From the NCBI RefSeq assembly GCF_022678645.1, contig NZ_JALBWV010000032.1, positions 30,733-94,732 on the forward strand: a DNA stretch of 64,000 nucleotides, given 5' to 3'. Position numbers and translations under genes: made by a program. The notes below the pieces were generated by a model. It saw only the letters and a program-made list of their open reading frames with translations, ran no database searches and had not been told where the DNA came from. Each line of letters starts with the position of its first letter. Position 1 is the stretch's first letter. Of the stretch, positions 16,391 through 30,111 are shown one piece after another. Origin of the DNA: Saccharopolyspora soli. GTDB lineage: Bacteria; Actinomycetota; Actinomycetes; Mycobacteriales; Pseudonocardiaceae.

Positions 16391-18688
16391 GTGGCGCAAT
16401 TGTCGAACGCCCGACCCGATCGGGATGCCGTCCGCGCGCAGGAAATCGCAGCCGAGCAGCAGTACCTCTCGGTGCTGTACGCCAAGCTGGATGCGCTGCG
16501 GCAGGAAACGACGCAGCGGCTGAAGGAGACGCTGCGGGACAGCGGTGGTCCGCCGCAGGCGCGCACCGAGCGCGACATCTCCACCCGGATGTACACCGAC
16601 CGGCTCACCGAGCTGAGCGCGGTCGAGCACGGGATGTGCTTCGGGCGGCTGGATCTGGACAGCGGCGAGACGTTCCACATCGGTCGGCTCGGGCTGTTCG
16701 ACGAGGACAACGAGTACGAACCGCTGCTGCTGGACTGGCGCGCCCCCGCGGCACGGCCGTTCTACCTGGCCACCGCTGCCGCGCGGGACGGCGTTCGGCG
16801 CCGACGGCACCTGCGGACCAGCTGGCGGAAGGTGCTGGACTACGAGGACGAGGTGCTCGACCTCGACGCCGCCGACCAGGGCGGCAACCTGGGCCTGGCC
16901 GGGGAAGCGACCCTGCTGGCCCGGCTCGACGCGCGCCGAACCGGGCAGATGCAGGACATCGTCGCCACCATCCAGGCCGAGCAGGACCACATCATCCGCG
17001 CTGGGATGAACGGCGTGCTGGTGGTGCAGGGCGGCCCCGGCACCGGCAAGACCGCCGTCGCGCTGCACCGCGCGGCCTACCTGCTCTACACCTTCCGCGA
17101 GCAGCTGTCCAAGCGCGGTGTGCTGGTCGTCGGCCCGAACCCGACGTTCCTGCGCTACATCGGACAGGTGCTGCCCTCGCTCGGCGAAACCGGCGTGCTG
17201 CTGTCCACTGTGGGCGGACTGTATCCGGGGATCACCGCCACCGAGGTGGAATCCGCGCGAGCAGCCGAGATCAAGGGGCGCGCGAACATGGTCGACGTGC
17301 TGCACGACGCGGTCCGCGACCGGCAGCAGGTGCCCCAGGACTACATCGAGATCACCAACGACGGCGAGGCGCTGCGCATCGACCGCCGCACCGCGACCCA
17401 GGCGCGCACCCGCGCCCGGCGGTCCCGCAAGCCGCACAACCTGGCCCGGCGGATCTTCCGCACCGAGATGTTCTCCGCACTGACCCTGCAGGTCGCCGAC
17501 CGGCTCGGCCGCGACCTGCTGGACCGCCGCGACCTCGACGACATCAACCGCGAACTGCGCGCCGATGCGGTGGTGGGCAAGGCGTTGGACGAGCTGTGGC
17601 CGGAGATCACCCCGCAGGAACTGCTGGACGACCTGCTGGGCTCGCCGGAACGGCTGCACACCGCCACCCGCAAGCACCTCGACGACGCCGAACGCGACGA
17701 GCTGCTGCGGTTGCCGGGATCCCCCTGGACGCCGAGCGATGTGCCGCTGCTGGACGAGCTCGCCGAACTGCTCGGTGAGGACGACGCCCAGGCACGGGCC
17801 GAGCGCGAACGCCAGGAACGCGAGGAACTCGCCTACGCGCAAGGCGTTCTGCACATCATGGAGCAGGACGAGGAGCTCGCCGACGAGGAACGGCTGCGGG
17901 TTTCCGACGTGCTGGACGCCGAGTTGCTGGCCGAGCGGTTCCGGGGCAGCAGCGACCTCACCGCCGCCGAACGCGCGGCCGAGGATCGCACCTGGACCTT
18001 CGGACACGTCATCGTCGACGAGGCGCAGGAGCTGTCGCCGATGGCGTGGCGGGTGCTGATGCGGCGCTGCCCGAGCCGGTCGATGACGCTGGTCGGCGAC
18101 GTCGCCCAGACCGGTGCGCTGGCCGGTGCCCGGTCCTGGCACGAGGTGCTGCACCCGTACGTCCAGGACCGCTGGAAGCTGGCCGAGCTGACCGTCAACT
18201 ACCGCACCCCGGCGGAGATCATGACCATCGCGGCCGATGTGCTGTCCGAAATGGACACCGACCTGGTGGTGCCGCGCTCGGTGCGCACCAGCGGCCACCG
18301 GCCGTGGACCCGCCAGATTCCGGCCGCCGACCTCGCCGCCGTGCTGCCGAGCGTGGTCACCGACGAACTGCGCGAGGTCGGCGAGGGCCGCCTAGCGGTG
18401 CTGCTGCCGCCGGAGCTGCTGGCCGAACTCGGCCCGCGGCTGGCGGATGCGCTGCCCGACGCGGTGATCGGCACCCAACCCGACGATCTGGAATCCCCTG
18501 CCGTGCTGCTGACCGTCGACCAGGCGAAGGGTCTGGAGTTCGACTCGGTGCTGGTGATCGACCCGGCGGCGATCGTGTCCGCCTCCGAGCGCGGGCTCAA
18601 CGACCTCTACGTAGCCCTGACCCGCGCCACCCAACGCCTCGGCATCGTGCACCCCGACGAACTCCCGCCAGTGCTGCGGAACATCTGA
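16391..18688 (+). CDS. helR: HelR/HelD-type RNA polymerase-associated motor ATPase
   Basis: The 765-residue UvrD/Rep-like ATPase starts with a helical coiled-coil arm (residues about 12-50) and the HelD-family segment YEPLLLDWRAPAARPFY (about 109-126), then Walker A GGPGTGKT (214-221), the motif-II region IVDEAQELSPMAW, motif III LVGDVAQTGA, and C-terminal motifs TVDQAKGLEFDSV and NDLYVALTRATQR. Actinobacterial members bind RNA polymerase, recycle stalled complexes and can displace rifamycins. No rifampicin-associated element is obvious upstream. The GTG start at 16391 has a weak ribosome binding site. Confidence 0.88.
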   Translation: MAQLSNARPDRDAVRAQEIAAEQQYLSVLYAKLDALRQETTQRLKETLRDSGGPPQARTERDISTRMYTDRLTELSAVEHGMCFGRLDLDSGETFHIGRLGLFDEDNEYEPLLLDWRAPAARPFYLATAAARDGVRRRRHLRTSWRKVLDYEDEVLDLDAADQGGNLGLAGEATLLARLDARRTGQMQDIVATIQAEQDHIIRAGMNGVLVVQGGPGTGKTAVALHRAAYLLYTFREQLSKRGVLVVGPNPTFLRYIGQVLPSLGETGVLLSTVGGLYPGITATEVESARAAEIKGRANMVDVLHDAVRDRQQVPQDYIEITNDGEALRIDRRTATQARTRARRSRKPHNLARRIFRTEMFSALTLQVADRLGRDLLDRRDLDDINRELRADAVVGKALDELWPEITPQELLDDLLGSPERLHTATRKHLDDAERDELLRLPGSPWTPSDVPLLDELAELLGEDDAQARAERERQEREELAYAQGVLHIMEQDEELADEERLRVSDVLDAELLAERFRGSSDLTAAERAAEDRTWTFGHVIVDEAQELSPMAWRVLMRRCPSRSMTLVGDVAQTGALAGARSWHEVLHPYVQDRWKLAELTVNYRTPAEIMTIAADVLSEMDTDLVVPRSVRTSGHRPWTRQIPAADLAAVLPSVVTDELREVGEGRLAVLLPPELLAELGPRLADALPDAVIGTQPDDLESPAVLLTVDQAKGLEFDSVLVIDPAAIVSASERGLNDLYVALTRATQRLGIVHPDELPPVLRNI

Positions 18689-18694
18689 TAGCAC

Positions 18695-18740
18695 GTCGTG
18701 AGCGGCTGTGGTCGCTATGGCGACCATTGCCACTCACGAC
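18695..18740. terminator. Long palindrome between helR and gltD (GTCGTGAG family)
   Basis: Outer arms GTCGTGAG / CTCACGAC (18695-18702, 18733-18740) enclose inner arms TGGTCGC / GCGACCA (18709-18715, 18720-18726). It sits between the stops of two convergent genes and probably terminates both. The same outer arms recur at 57393-57438. Confidence 0.65.
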
Positions 18741-18808
18741 CGAGGCGGCCGACCGCGACCACGCAACCACAGGGCGATTCGCGCCTGGAACTCTTTTCCG
18801 GGAAGAGG

Positions 18809-20306
18809 TCAGACGACTGCCAGCGGGAGCGCTGTCGGGTGGACCGGGGACGGGAGTTGGGAGTCTCCGGTGAGGTAGGCGTCGACCGCGTTGGCCACCG
18901 AGCGGCCCTCCGCGATCGCCCACACCACCAGCGACGCGCCGCGGTGGGCGTCGCCGCAGACGAACACGCCCGGCGCGGCGGTCTCCCAGTTCGATCCGCA
19001 GCCGATGGTGCCGCGCTTGGTCAGCTCGATGCCCAGGCCGTCCAGCAGCGGCATGTGCTCGACGCCGTCGAAGCCGATCGCCAGCAGCGCGAGGTCGCAG
19101 GGCAGATCCTCGACCTCGTCGGACACCGGGACGACCTGTCGGCGCCCGTCCGCGTCGCGCTGCACCCGCACCTCGCGCAACCGCACGGCGCGCACGTTGC
19201 CCTCGTCGTCACCGACGAAGGATTCGATCGCCACCGCGAACTTCCGCTGCCCGGCCTCCTCGTGCGCCGGGTAGGTGCGCAGGATGTACGGCCAGGTGGG
19301 CCACGGCGACAGGTCGTCGTCGCGGGTCGTCGGCGGCTGCGGGTAGTTGTCCAACTGCGTCACCGAAAGCGCGCCCTGCCGGGTCGCGGTGCCGTAGCAG
19401 TCCGCCCCGGTGTCGCCGCCGCCGAGGACGATGACGTGCTTGCCCTGCGCCGAAATCGGCGTCGGGCCGTCACCCTCGCACTCCTTGTTCGCCAGCACCA
19501 GGTGCTCCATGGCCAGGTGCACGCCCTTGAGCTCGCGGCCCGCGATCGTGCTGTCGTCGCGGCCGCGCAGCGCGCCCACCGCGAGCACCACGGCGTCGTA
19601 ACCGGCGCGCAGTTCCTCGACGGTGAGGTCGACACCGACCTCGCAGCTGGTGATGAACTTGGTGCCCTCGGCCCGCATCTGCGCCAACCGCCGGTCCAGG
19701 ACGGACTTCTCCATCTTGAACTCGGGGATGCCGTAGCGCAGCAGGCCACCGATGCGGTCGTCGCGCTCGTACACGGTGACCTCGTGACCGGCTCGGGTCA
19801 GCTGCTGCGCCGCGGCCAGCCCGCCGGGCCCGGAGCCGACCACGGCCACCCGCTTGCCGGTGTGCACCTCGGCCACCTGGGCGGTGACGTACTCCTTCTC
19901 CCAGCTGACCTCGGCGATCGTTTCCTCGACCCGCTTGATGGCCACCGCGCCACCGGCCTCCGGCGAAATGGCCAGCACACAACCGGCTTCGCACGGCGCG
20001 GGGCACAACTTCCCGGTGAACTCCGGAAAGTTGTTGGTGGCGTGCAGCCGTTCGCTGGCGTCCCGCCACTGACTGCGGCGCACCATGTTGTTCCACTCCG
20101 GAATCAGGTTGCCCAGCGGGCAACCCGCCGAACCCGAGTGGCAGAACGGGATACCGCAGTCCATGCACCGCGCGGCCTGCGTCGACACCTGGGCGTTGCG
20201 GTCCTCCCTGGACAGTTCGGCGTAGACCTCGTGCCAGTCGCCCAGCCGTTCGTCGGTGGGGCGCTTGGGGGAATCGGCCCGCGAGTACTTCAGGAATCCC
20301 CTCGGG

Positions 20307-20314
<8 letters not shown>
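18809..20314 (-). CDS. gltD: Glutamate synthase small subunit
   Basis: From GTG at 20314 the protein has 501 residues starting [11 protein letters not shown], the standard GltD N-terminus; ggagg lies six bases upstream. It has N-terminal [4Fe-4S] cysteine clusters ([21 protein letters not shown]), a first FAD motif [17 protein letters not shown] and an NADPH motif [13 protein letters not shown]. It supplies electrons from NADPH to GltB for making two glutamates from glutamine and 2-oxoglutarate. It overlaps the end of gltB by 8 bp, so the two are translationally coupled. Confidence 0.97.
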
Positions 20315-24857
<4,543 letters not shown>

Positions 24858-25359
24858 TGCGCAGACCTCCCTCGTCAGTTCTCGTGCTGGAAGTCGTCGG
24901 CCGATTTCCGACCTGACACTTCACGACTTCTGGGCACGGGACGACGCTGGCCCGCAGATGACTTCCGGTTACTCGACAGAAGTTTTCGGGCGCGACTGCC
25001 CGCTCGCTGCGACCGGAGTGTTCAGGGAACTTTAACAGCCGCGATACCCAGAAGCAGCACTCTGGGAGTGATGCTGACCATCTTGTAGTAACGCGCTCGC
25101 ATCGGTTAGGGACTCGCTGTTTCCCGGGTGGTACTGCATGCGTGGCGGAGTGCGGCTTTCACCGCCCGCCTGCCGCCGAAGCGCAGCTGAGCACCTACAC
25201 TGCCCGATCCGCGCGTACTCTCCTCACCCCGACGACCGCACGCCGCTGGACACGGTTCGCTGTCAAATTTAACCGCTTGGTCGCAGTCGGTATAGCCCCC
25301 GTGCCGCAGGACACCCCGCGGCGGCGTGGGCGGGAGATCTTCTCCTGATATCTTTCCAG
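24858..25359. other. Intergenic region between gltB and the cobalamin leader
   Basis: About 500 bp that must hold the gltB promoter (minus strand) and the btu promoter (plus strand). The only clear element is a short dyad CCCAGA / TCTGGG (25047-25052, 25061-25066). No convincing -35/-10 pair, tRNA or extra gene is visible. Confidence 0.4.
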
Positions 25360-25490
25360 CTCAGAGCACCCGCGACGCGGGGGCTCGCGGGACGCCAGCG
25401 CCAAGCGAAACCGGTGTGAACCCGGTGCTGTGCCGCAACTGCGATGGCCCGGTCCGCCGGGCACGAGCCAGGTCGCCTTCGCGCGTGGCG
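25360..25490 (+). promoter_or_regulatory. Cobalamin (B12) riboswitch
   Basis: The leader of btuF contains the conserved core: a GGTGTGAACCCGG segment, CTGTGCCGCAACTGCGA, and the B12 box GAGCCAGGTCGCCT (starting 25465), flanked by helices such as GGCCCGG / CCGGGC. In Gram-positive high-GC bacteria this aptamer normally represses B12 uptake or synthesis genes when adenosylcobalamin is plentiful. It identifies the following ABC transporter as a cobalamin system. The 5' boundary is approximate. Confidence 0.9.
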
Positions 25491-25516
25491 TCGATGTCCG
25501 CCACCCCCGGTGCAGG

Positions 25517-25556
25517 GGTGCGGTGTCGGCTTCCCGTAGGCCGCGCCCGCCGCACC
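25517..25556 (+). promoter_or_regulatory. Candidate expression-platform hairpin of the B12 riboswitch
   Basis: GGTGCGG (25517-25523) pairs with CCGCACC (25550-25556) just downstream of the aptamer and about 20 bp before the btuF start. It may switch access to the ribosome binding site (agggaag). There is no T-tract, so control is more likely translational than by termination. Confidence 0.45.
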
Positions 25557-25575
25557 GGCCGAACGTAGGGAAGAC

Positions 25576-26517
25576 ATGACCGGGTTCCGCCGACTCGCCG
25601 CGCTGCTGCTCGCCACGCTGGCCCTGTTCGCCGGGGTAACCGCGTGCGCCACCCGACCTCGTTCCGAAACAACGGCACCGGCTGACGATCCGGCCTCGGC
25701 GTTCCCGGTCAAGGTCGAACTGCCCGGCCAACCTCCCGTGACGCTGGCGCAACAACCGAAGCGGATCGTCTCGCTGTCCCCAACCGCCACCGAGACGCTG
25801 TACGCGATCGGGGCCGGAGACCAGGTCGTCGCGGTGGACCAGTTCTCCAACTTCCCGCCGCAGGCGCCGCGCACTGACCTCTCCGGCTTCACCGCGGACG
25901 CCGCGGCGGTCGGCGCGCGCACCCCGGACCTGGTCATCGCGCCGGACAACGCGGGCCAGCTGGCCGAGGGGCTGAAGGTGGTCAACGTGCCGACGTTGCT
26001 CACCCCTTCGGCGGCGACGCTGGAGGACGCCTACCGGCAGATCGAGGTGCTCGGCCAGGCCACCGGGCACACCGAGCAGGCCGCCCAGCTGGTGGACCGG
26101 ATGCGTTCGGACATCGACGAGATCGTCCGCCACACGCCCAAGCCGCCGCAGCCGCTGAGCTTCTACCACGAGGTCAGCCCGGACTACTACAGCGCGACCT
26201 CGCAGAGCTTCGTCGGCGGCGTCTACGGCCTGTTCGGACTGGCCAACGTCGCCGATCCGGCGGGTGGGAAGTTCCCGCAGCTTTCCGAGGAGCACATCGT
26301 GCGGGCCAACCCGAACCTGATCTTCGTGGCGGACGCGAAGTGCTGCCAGGTCAACGCGGCGGCCGTGGCGGCCCGACCGGGTTGGAACACCCTCGACGCC
26401 GTGCGCCGCGGCCACGTCATCGAGCTCGACGACGACATCGCGGGCCGCTGGGGGCCGCGGGTGGTCGACCTGGTGCGGGCCATCGGCGACGGAGTGGCCA
26501 AGGCGCAGCGGGGGTGA
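25576..26517 (+). CDS. btuF: Cobalamin ABC transporter substrate-binding lipoprotein
   Basis: A 313-residue class III substrate-binding protein. It opens with a lipoprotein signal peptide and lipobox VTAC (Cys25), then the BtuF/FecB fold beginning RIVSLSPTATETLYAIGAGDQVVAVD and ending with WNTLDAVRRGHVIELDDD. It captures the corrinoid outside the membrane and hands it to BtuC. The family alone does not separate B12 from siderophores; the riboswitch upstream makes B12 the likely cargo. Its stop overlaps the btuC start (GTGA). Confidence 0.88.
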   Translation: MTGFRRLAALLLATLALFAGVTACATRPRSETTAPADDPASAFPVKVELPGQPPVTLAQQPKRIVSLSPTATETLYAIGAGDQVVAVDQFSNFPPQAPRTDLSGFTADAAAVGARTPDLVIAPDNAGQLAEGLKVVNVPTLLTPSAATLEDAYRQIEVLGQATGHTEQAAQLVDRMRSDIDEIVRHTPKPPQPLSFYHEVSPDYYSATSQSFVGGVYGLFGLANVADPAGGKFPQLSEEHIVRANPNLIFVADAKCCQVNAAAVAARPGWNTLDAVRRGHVIELDDDIAGRWGPRVVDLVRAIGDGVAKAQRG

Positions 26518-27557
26518 CCACCGCGCTCCGCCCGGCCCCTGCGGCGTTGAAGCAGACCAAGCTGCGCCCCCGCCACCTGTTGATCGGGGTGGCGGTGCTG
26601 CTGGCCAGCACCCTGCTGTCGGTGCTGTTCGGGGCGGCCGAGCTCGGTTGGCAGCGGGTGCTCGGGGAAATCGTCGCGCAGCTAACCGGCGGCGTCTCGC
26701 CGCTGTCGGAGCGGGAAGCGGCGATCCTTTGGCAGCTGCGGGTGCCGCGGGTGGTGCTCGGCGTGCTGGTCGGGGCGGCGCTGGCGGTCTCCGGCGCGGC
26801 GTTCCAGGGTGTGTTCCGCAACCCGCTGGCCGACCCCTATCTGCTGGGATCGGCTTCCGGCGCCGGGTTGGGCGCCACCCTGGTGATCAGCGCGTCGGCG
26901 CAGCACGGAACGCCCATCCCGGTGCAGCTCGCGGCGTTCGCCGGAGCGCTCGGCGGCGTGGGCCTGACCTGGCTGGTCGGCCGCTCAGCGGGCCGCGACA
27001 CCGCGACGCTGGTGCTGGCCGGGGTCGCGGTCGGCGCGTTCCTCACCGCCGGGCAGACGTTCGTCCAGCAGCTGCGGGTGGAGACGCTGGAACAGGTCTA
27101 CATGTGGATCCTGGGGCGGCTGACCACCACCGGCTGGCGCGAAGTGCTGGTCGTGCTGCCGTACCTGGCGATCTCGGCGTTCGTGCTGTGGACCTGCGCT
27201 CGGCTGCTGGACCTGCTGGGCACCGGCGACGAGGAGGCCGCCGCGCTCGGCGTGCACCCGGGGCGGGTGCGGGCGCTGGTGCTGGTCGCCGCTTCACTGA
27301 CCACCGCGGCCGCGGTGTCGGTCGCCGGGCTGATCGGGTTCGTCGGCCTGGTGGTGCCGCACCTGGTGCGGCTGGGGGTCGGTGGCAGTTTCCGGATCAT
27401 CGTGCCGCTGTCCTTGCTGTTCGGCGGCGCGTTCCTGGTCACCGCGGACATGCTGGCCCGAACCCTGCTGGCCCCGGCCGAAATCCCGATCGGCGTCATC
27501 ACGGCGTTCACCGGTGCCCCGTTCTTCGCGCTCCTACTGCACCGAAGGCACGCATGA
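26514..27557 (+). CDS. btuC: Cobalamin ABC transporter permease (FecCD family)
   Basis: From GTG at 26514, overlapping the btuF stop by 4 bp, the protein has 347 residues and about ten helices. FecCD landmarks include REAAILWQLRVPRVVLGVLVG, NPLADPYLLGSASGAGLGA, the ATPase-contact region GDEEAAALGVHPGRVR and GLIGFVGLVVPHLVR. It forms the membrane channel of the importer. Longer in-frame extension upstream lies inside btuF and is not plausible. Confidence 0.9.
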   Translation: MTTALRPAPAALKQTKLRPRHLLIGVAVLLASTLLSVLFGAAELGWQRVLGEIVAQLTGGVSPLSEREAAILWQLRVPRVVLGVLVGAALAVSGAAFQGVFRNPLADPYLLGSASGAGLGATLVISASAQHGTPIPVQLAAFAGALGGVGLTWLVGRSAGRDTATLVLAGVAVGAFLTAGQTFVQQLRVETLEQVYMWILGRLTTTGWREVLVVLPYLAISAFVLWTCARLLDLLGTGDEEAAALGVHPGRVRALVLVAASLTTAAAVSVAGLIGFVGLVVPHLVRLGVGGSFRIIVPLSLLFGGAFLVTADMLARTLLAPAEIPIGVITAFTGAPFFALLLHRRHA

Positions 27558-27608
27558 CCGATCATCTGCTCCGCCCGCTGCGGGTGCCCCGCAAAATACC
27601 GAGAACGC

Positions 27609-27725
27609 ATGAGCAACCCTGCGTCAACCCCAGTCCTCCCCAACCGCACCTCAGGGGACCGTGACGCAAACCAGCCACCAGAAACCACGAGACGCGAGAT
27701 TCGTGCAGGGCGCAACCATCACTGA
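27609..27725 (+). CDS. Small protein encoded in a repeated intercistronic element (copy A)
   Basis: An ATG-started 38-codon frame between btuC and btuD. Its core shares VLPNRTSG, RDANQPPETT and EIRAGR with a 58-residue frame at 42719-42895, in the same phase over the repeated part. It is hydrophilic, with no signal or membrane segment, and I recognise no family. No strong ribosome binding site precedes this copy, and another frame (GTG at 27661) is also open. Coding status is uncertain and rests mainly on the better-placed second copy. Confidence 0.4.
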   Translation: MSNPASTPVLPNRTSGDRDANQPPETTRREIRAGRNHH

Positions 27726-27742
27726 AAAACGCGGAGAGGCGG
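27624..27742 (+). repeat. 119-bp intercistronic repeat, copy A
   Basis: This segment aligns without gaps to the complement of 42765-42883: by hand count 107 of 119 positions match. Both copies lie between cistrons, in the same orientation relative to transcription, and end in GCGGAGAGGCGG, which can act as ribosome binding site for the next gene (here btuD, 8 bp further). Confidence 0.85.
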
Positions 27743-27749
27743 TGCTGGC

Positions 27750-28517
27750 GTGTTGGAGGTGCACGAGCTGTCCGCCGGATATCGGCGCAGCACGGTGATT
27801 TCCGGTGTTTCGACCACTGTGGACACTGGTGGTTGGTTGGGCATCATCGGACCGAACGGGTCCGGCAAGTCGACGCTGTTGAAGGCCGTCGCGGGTCTGG
27901 TGCGCCACCAGGGACGCGTGCTGGTCGACGGCCGCCCGCTGGCCGTGCTGCGCCGCCGCGAACGTGCCCGAGCGGTCGGCTACGCGCCGCAGATCCCGCA
28001 GCTGCCGATCGGCCTGACCGTCACCGACTACGTGCTGCTCGGCCGCACTCCGCACCTCGGCATGCTGGGCCGGGAAGGCCCGGCCGACCTGGACGTGGTG
28101 CGCTCCCTGCTGGACCGCCTGGACCTCACGAGGCTGGCGGACCGCGTGTTGTCGACGCTGTCCGGCGGCGAACGCCAGCGCGCCGTGCTGGCCCGCGCGT
28201 TGGCCCAACGAGCCGGGGTGCTGCTGCTCGACGAACCCACTACCGGCCTGGACGTCGGACACGCCCAAGCGCTGCTCGACCTGGTCGACGAACTGCGCCG
28301 CGAGTTGGGCACCACGGTGGTCATGACGCTGCACGACCTCACGCTGGCCGCCCAGTACGCCGAACGCCTGCTCCTGCTCGACGCGGGACGCGTCGCCGCC
28401 GAAGGCACCCCGACCGAAGTCCTCACCCCGGCCGCCCTCGCCGAGCGCTACACGGCTCGTGTGACGGTCCTGCGCACCCCCGACGGCTTCCCGGTCATCG
28501 CCCCGATCCGAGGCTGA
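27750..28517 (+). CDS. btuD: Cobalamin ABC transporter ATP-binding protein
   Basis: The 255-residue ATPase shows Walker A GPNGSGKST, the signature LSGGERQRA, Walker B VLLLDEPTTGLD and the switch histidine in TLHDL. It powers the BtuC channel. The GTG start at 27750 is preceded by ggagagg, which belongs to the 119-bp repeat separating it from btuC by 192 bp. btuF and btuC, in contrast, overlap, so the insertion of the repeat probably changed spacing within an older operon. Confidence 0.9.
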   Translation: MLEVHELSAGYRRSTVISGVSTTVDTGGWLGIIGPNGSGKSTLLKAVAGLVRHQGRVLVDGRPLAVLRRRERARAVGYAPQIPQLPIGLTVTDYVLLGRTPHLGMLGREGPADLDVVRSLLDRLDLTRLADRVLSTLSGGERQRAVLARALAQRAGVLLLDEPTTGLDVGHAQALLDLVDELRRELGTTVVMTLHDLTLAAQYAERLLLLDAGRVAAEGTPTEVLTPAALAERYTARVTVLRTPDGFPVIAPIRG

Positions 28518-28557
28518 GGTTCCGTCACCCAAACCAATCCACGCACCCGCCAAGTGG

Positions 28558-30063
28558 TCAGGCGGTGGCGAAACGGGTCAGGACCGCTTCGGGCCGGACT
28601 GCCGGGAGTGCTCGGCGGAAGGCCCGGTAGTAGGCCAGTTCCTCCTTGGTGCGGAGTTGCGCGGCCTCGCCCTCTTCGGCGAGTTCGGTGTCCGTGACTC
28701 GGGATTCCCAGTACGGGGTGAGGAGATCTTGGGCTCCGCTGCCGGTTCCGAACTGGAGCTTTCGGCGCCACAGCAGGTCCTCGGGCAGCCAACCGGTGAA
28801 CGCGCGACGCAGGTGGGCCTTCTCCACACCGTCTTCGAGCGACTTCATCCCGGACGGCAGGGACATCGCGTGGGCGATGACGTCGGTGTCCAGGAACGGG
28901 ACGCGGGCCTCCAGGCCGTGCGCCATGGTGACGCGATCGCAGCGCTGCAGGTTGAGGCCGTGGAGTGCACCGATGGTGCGGGCGAGTTCCGGTGCGAGGT
29001 CGTCGGCGTGCGACTGGTGGTAGTAGCCGTACCCGGCGAAGAGTTCGTCGGCGCCTTCCCCGGTCAGCACCACTTTGACGCGCTGTGCCGCGAGTTCGGC
29101 CAGGAACCAGTTGGGCACCGCGCTGCGGATGAGGCTCGCGTCGAAGGACTCGACGGAGGCGATCACGTCGTCCAATGCGGCGATGGCCTGCTCGGCGTCG
29201 AAGATCGCCTCGTAGTGCTCGGTGCCGAGGTGTTCGGCTGCGGCGCGGGCGGCGAGCAGGTCCGGCGAGCCAGCGGTGCCAACCGCGAAGGTCCGCAACC
29301 GCTTGCCGCTCGCGGCGTACTCGGCCGCCGCGATGGCGGCGACGATGCTGGAGTCGAGGCCGCCGGAGAGGAACACGCCGACCTCGACATCGGCCATCAG
29401 GTGGCGGCGGACCGAGTCGATCAGCACCTCGCGGGTCGACTTCTCGGCGATCTCCGGGGCGAGCTCGTCCCAGTCGGGTAAGTCAGCGGGATCCGGCACC
29501 GGGTCGGCGAAGCGGACCAGTCCGGCCTCCGGGGTCCAGGAACACCCCGGCGGGAACGTCTCGACGGCGTGCTGCACGTCCGGCGGGAAGGCCCGCAGTT
29601 CCGAGGCGAAGTAATACGCGCCATCGACGTTCGCCCAGTACAGCGGCTTGATGCCCAGCCGGTCGCGGGCGGCGGTGAAGCGGCCGTCGGGTGTGGCCGC
29701 GCAGAACGCCCACATGCCCTGCAGCCGGTGCAACGCGGTCGGCCCGTGCTGCCGCAGCAGCGCCAGCGCGGATTCGCTGTCCGAGGAGGTGTTGAAGTTG
29801 TGCTCACCGAGGCATTCGCGCAGCGTGGTGTGGTTGTAGATCTCGCCGTTGCAGACCAGCGCCCAGCTGTCCGGCTCGCCCAGCGGCTGCCGTCCGCCGT
29901 CGAGGTCGACGATCGACAACCGGGTGTGCCCGAGCCAGGCATGCCCGCCGACTCTCCAGTGGTCGGTGTCGTCCGGGCCGCGGTGGGTGATCGCGGAGAG
30001 CATCCGCTCGCCAACGGCAGTCGGGTTCGTCGGGTGGTGGTAGAGGGCAGCTATTCCGCACAT
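28558..30063 (-). CDS. asnB: Glutamine-hydrolysing asparagine synthetase
   Basis: From ATG at 30063 the protein has 501 residues starting MCGIAALYHH, with Cys2 as glutaminase nucleophile. It also has RLSIVDLDGG and NGEIYN (ammonia-domain motifs) and the synthetase PP-loop SGGLDSS. It converts aspartate, glutamine and ATP to asparagine. At about 500 residues it is shorter than the usual 600-650 of primary AsnB, resembling compact paralogues that also occur in secondary-metabolite clusters. It is divergent from an IclR regulator. Longer upstream in-frame codons have no family similarity. Confidence 0.9.
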   Translation of the reverse strand: MCGIAALYHHPTNPTAVGERMLSAITHRGPDDTDHWRVGGHAWLGHTRLSIVDLDGGRQPLGEPDSWALVCNGEIYNHTTLRECLGEHNFNTSSDSESALALLRQHGPTALHRLQGMWAFCAATPDGRFTAARDRLGIKPLYWANVDGAYYFASELRAFPPDVQHAVETFPPGCSWTPEAGLVRFADPVPDPADLPDWDELAPEIAEKSTREVLIDSVRRHLMADVEVGVFLSGGLDSSIVAAIAAAEYAASGKRLRTFAVGTAGSPDLLAARAAAEHLGTEHYEAIFDAEQAIAALDDVIASVESFDASLIRSAVPNWFLAELAAQRVKVVLTGEGADELFAGYGYYHQSHADDLAPELARTIGALHGLNLQRCDRVTMAHGLEARVPFLDTDVIAHAMSLPSGMKSLEDGVEKAHLRRAFTGWLPEDLLWRRKLQFGTGSGAQDLLTPYWESRVTDTELAEEGEAAQLRTKEELAYYRAFRRALPAVRPEAVLTRFATA

Positions 30064-30095
30064 GGAATTCGACCGTAGAAAGCGAGGGCTCAAAT

Positions 30096-30111
30096 AGCAA
30101 CGATAGTTGCT
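30096..30111. promoter_or_regulatory. Palindromic operator candidate between asnB and iclR
   Basis: AGCAACGATAGTTGCT is a perfect palindrome with 6-bp arms in the 78-bp divergent promoter region, 33 bp from the asnB start and 30 bp from the iclR start. IclR-family proteins bind short palindromes in such positions, so this is the likely operator. Confidence 0.55.

Noticed and set aside
25142..25348. A 68-codon frame in the gltB-btuF intergenic region.
   Set aside because: It has no ribosome binding site or family similarity and overlaps the likely promoter region.
28516..28545. CCGTCACCCAAACCAATCC after btuD as a third copy of the 119-bp repeat.
   Set aside because: Similarity covers only about 20 bases with several mismatches and does not extend.
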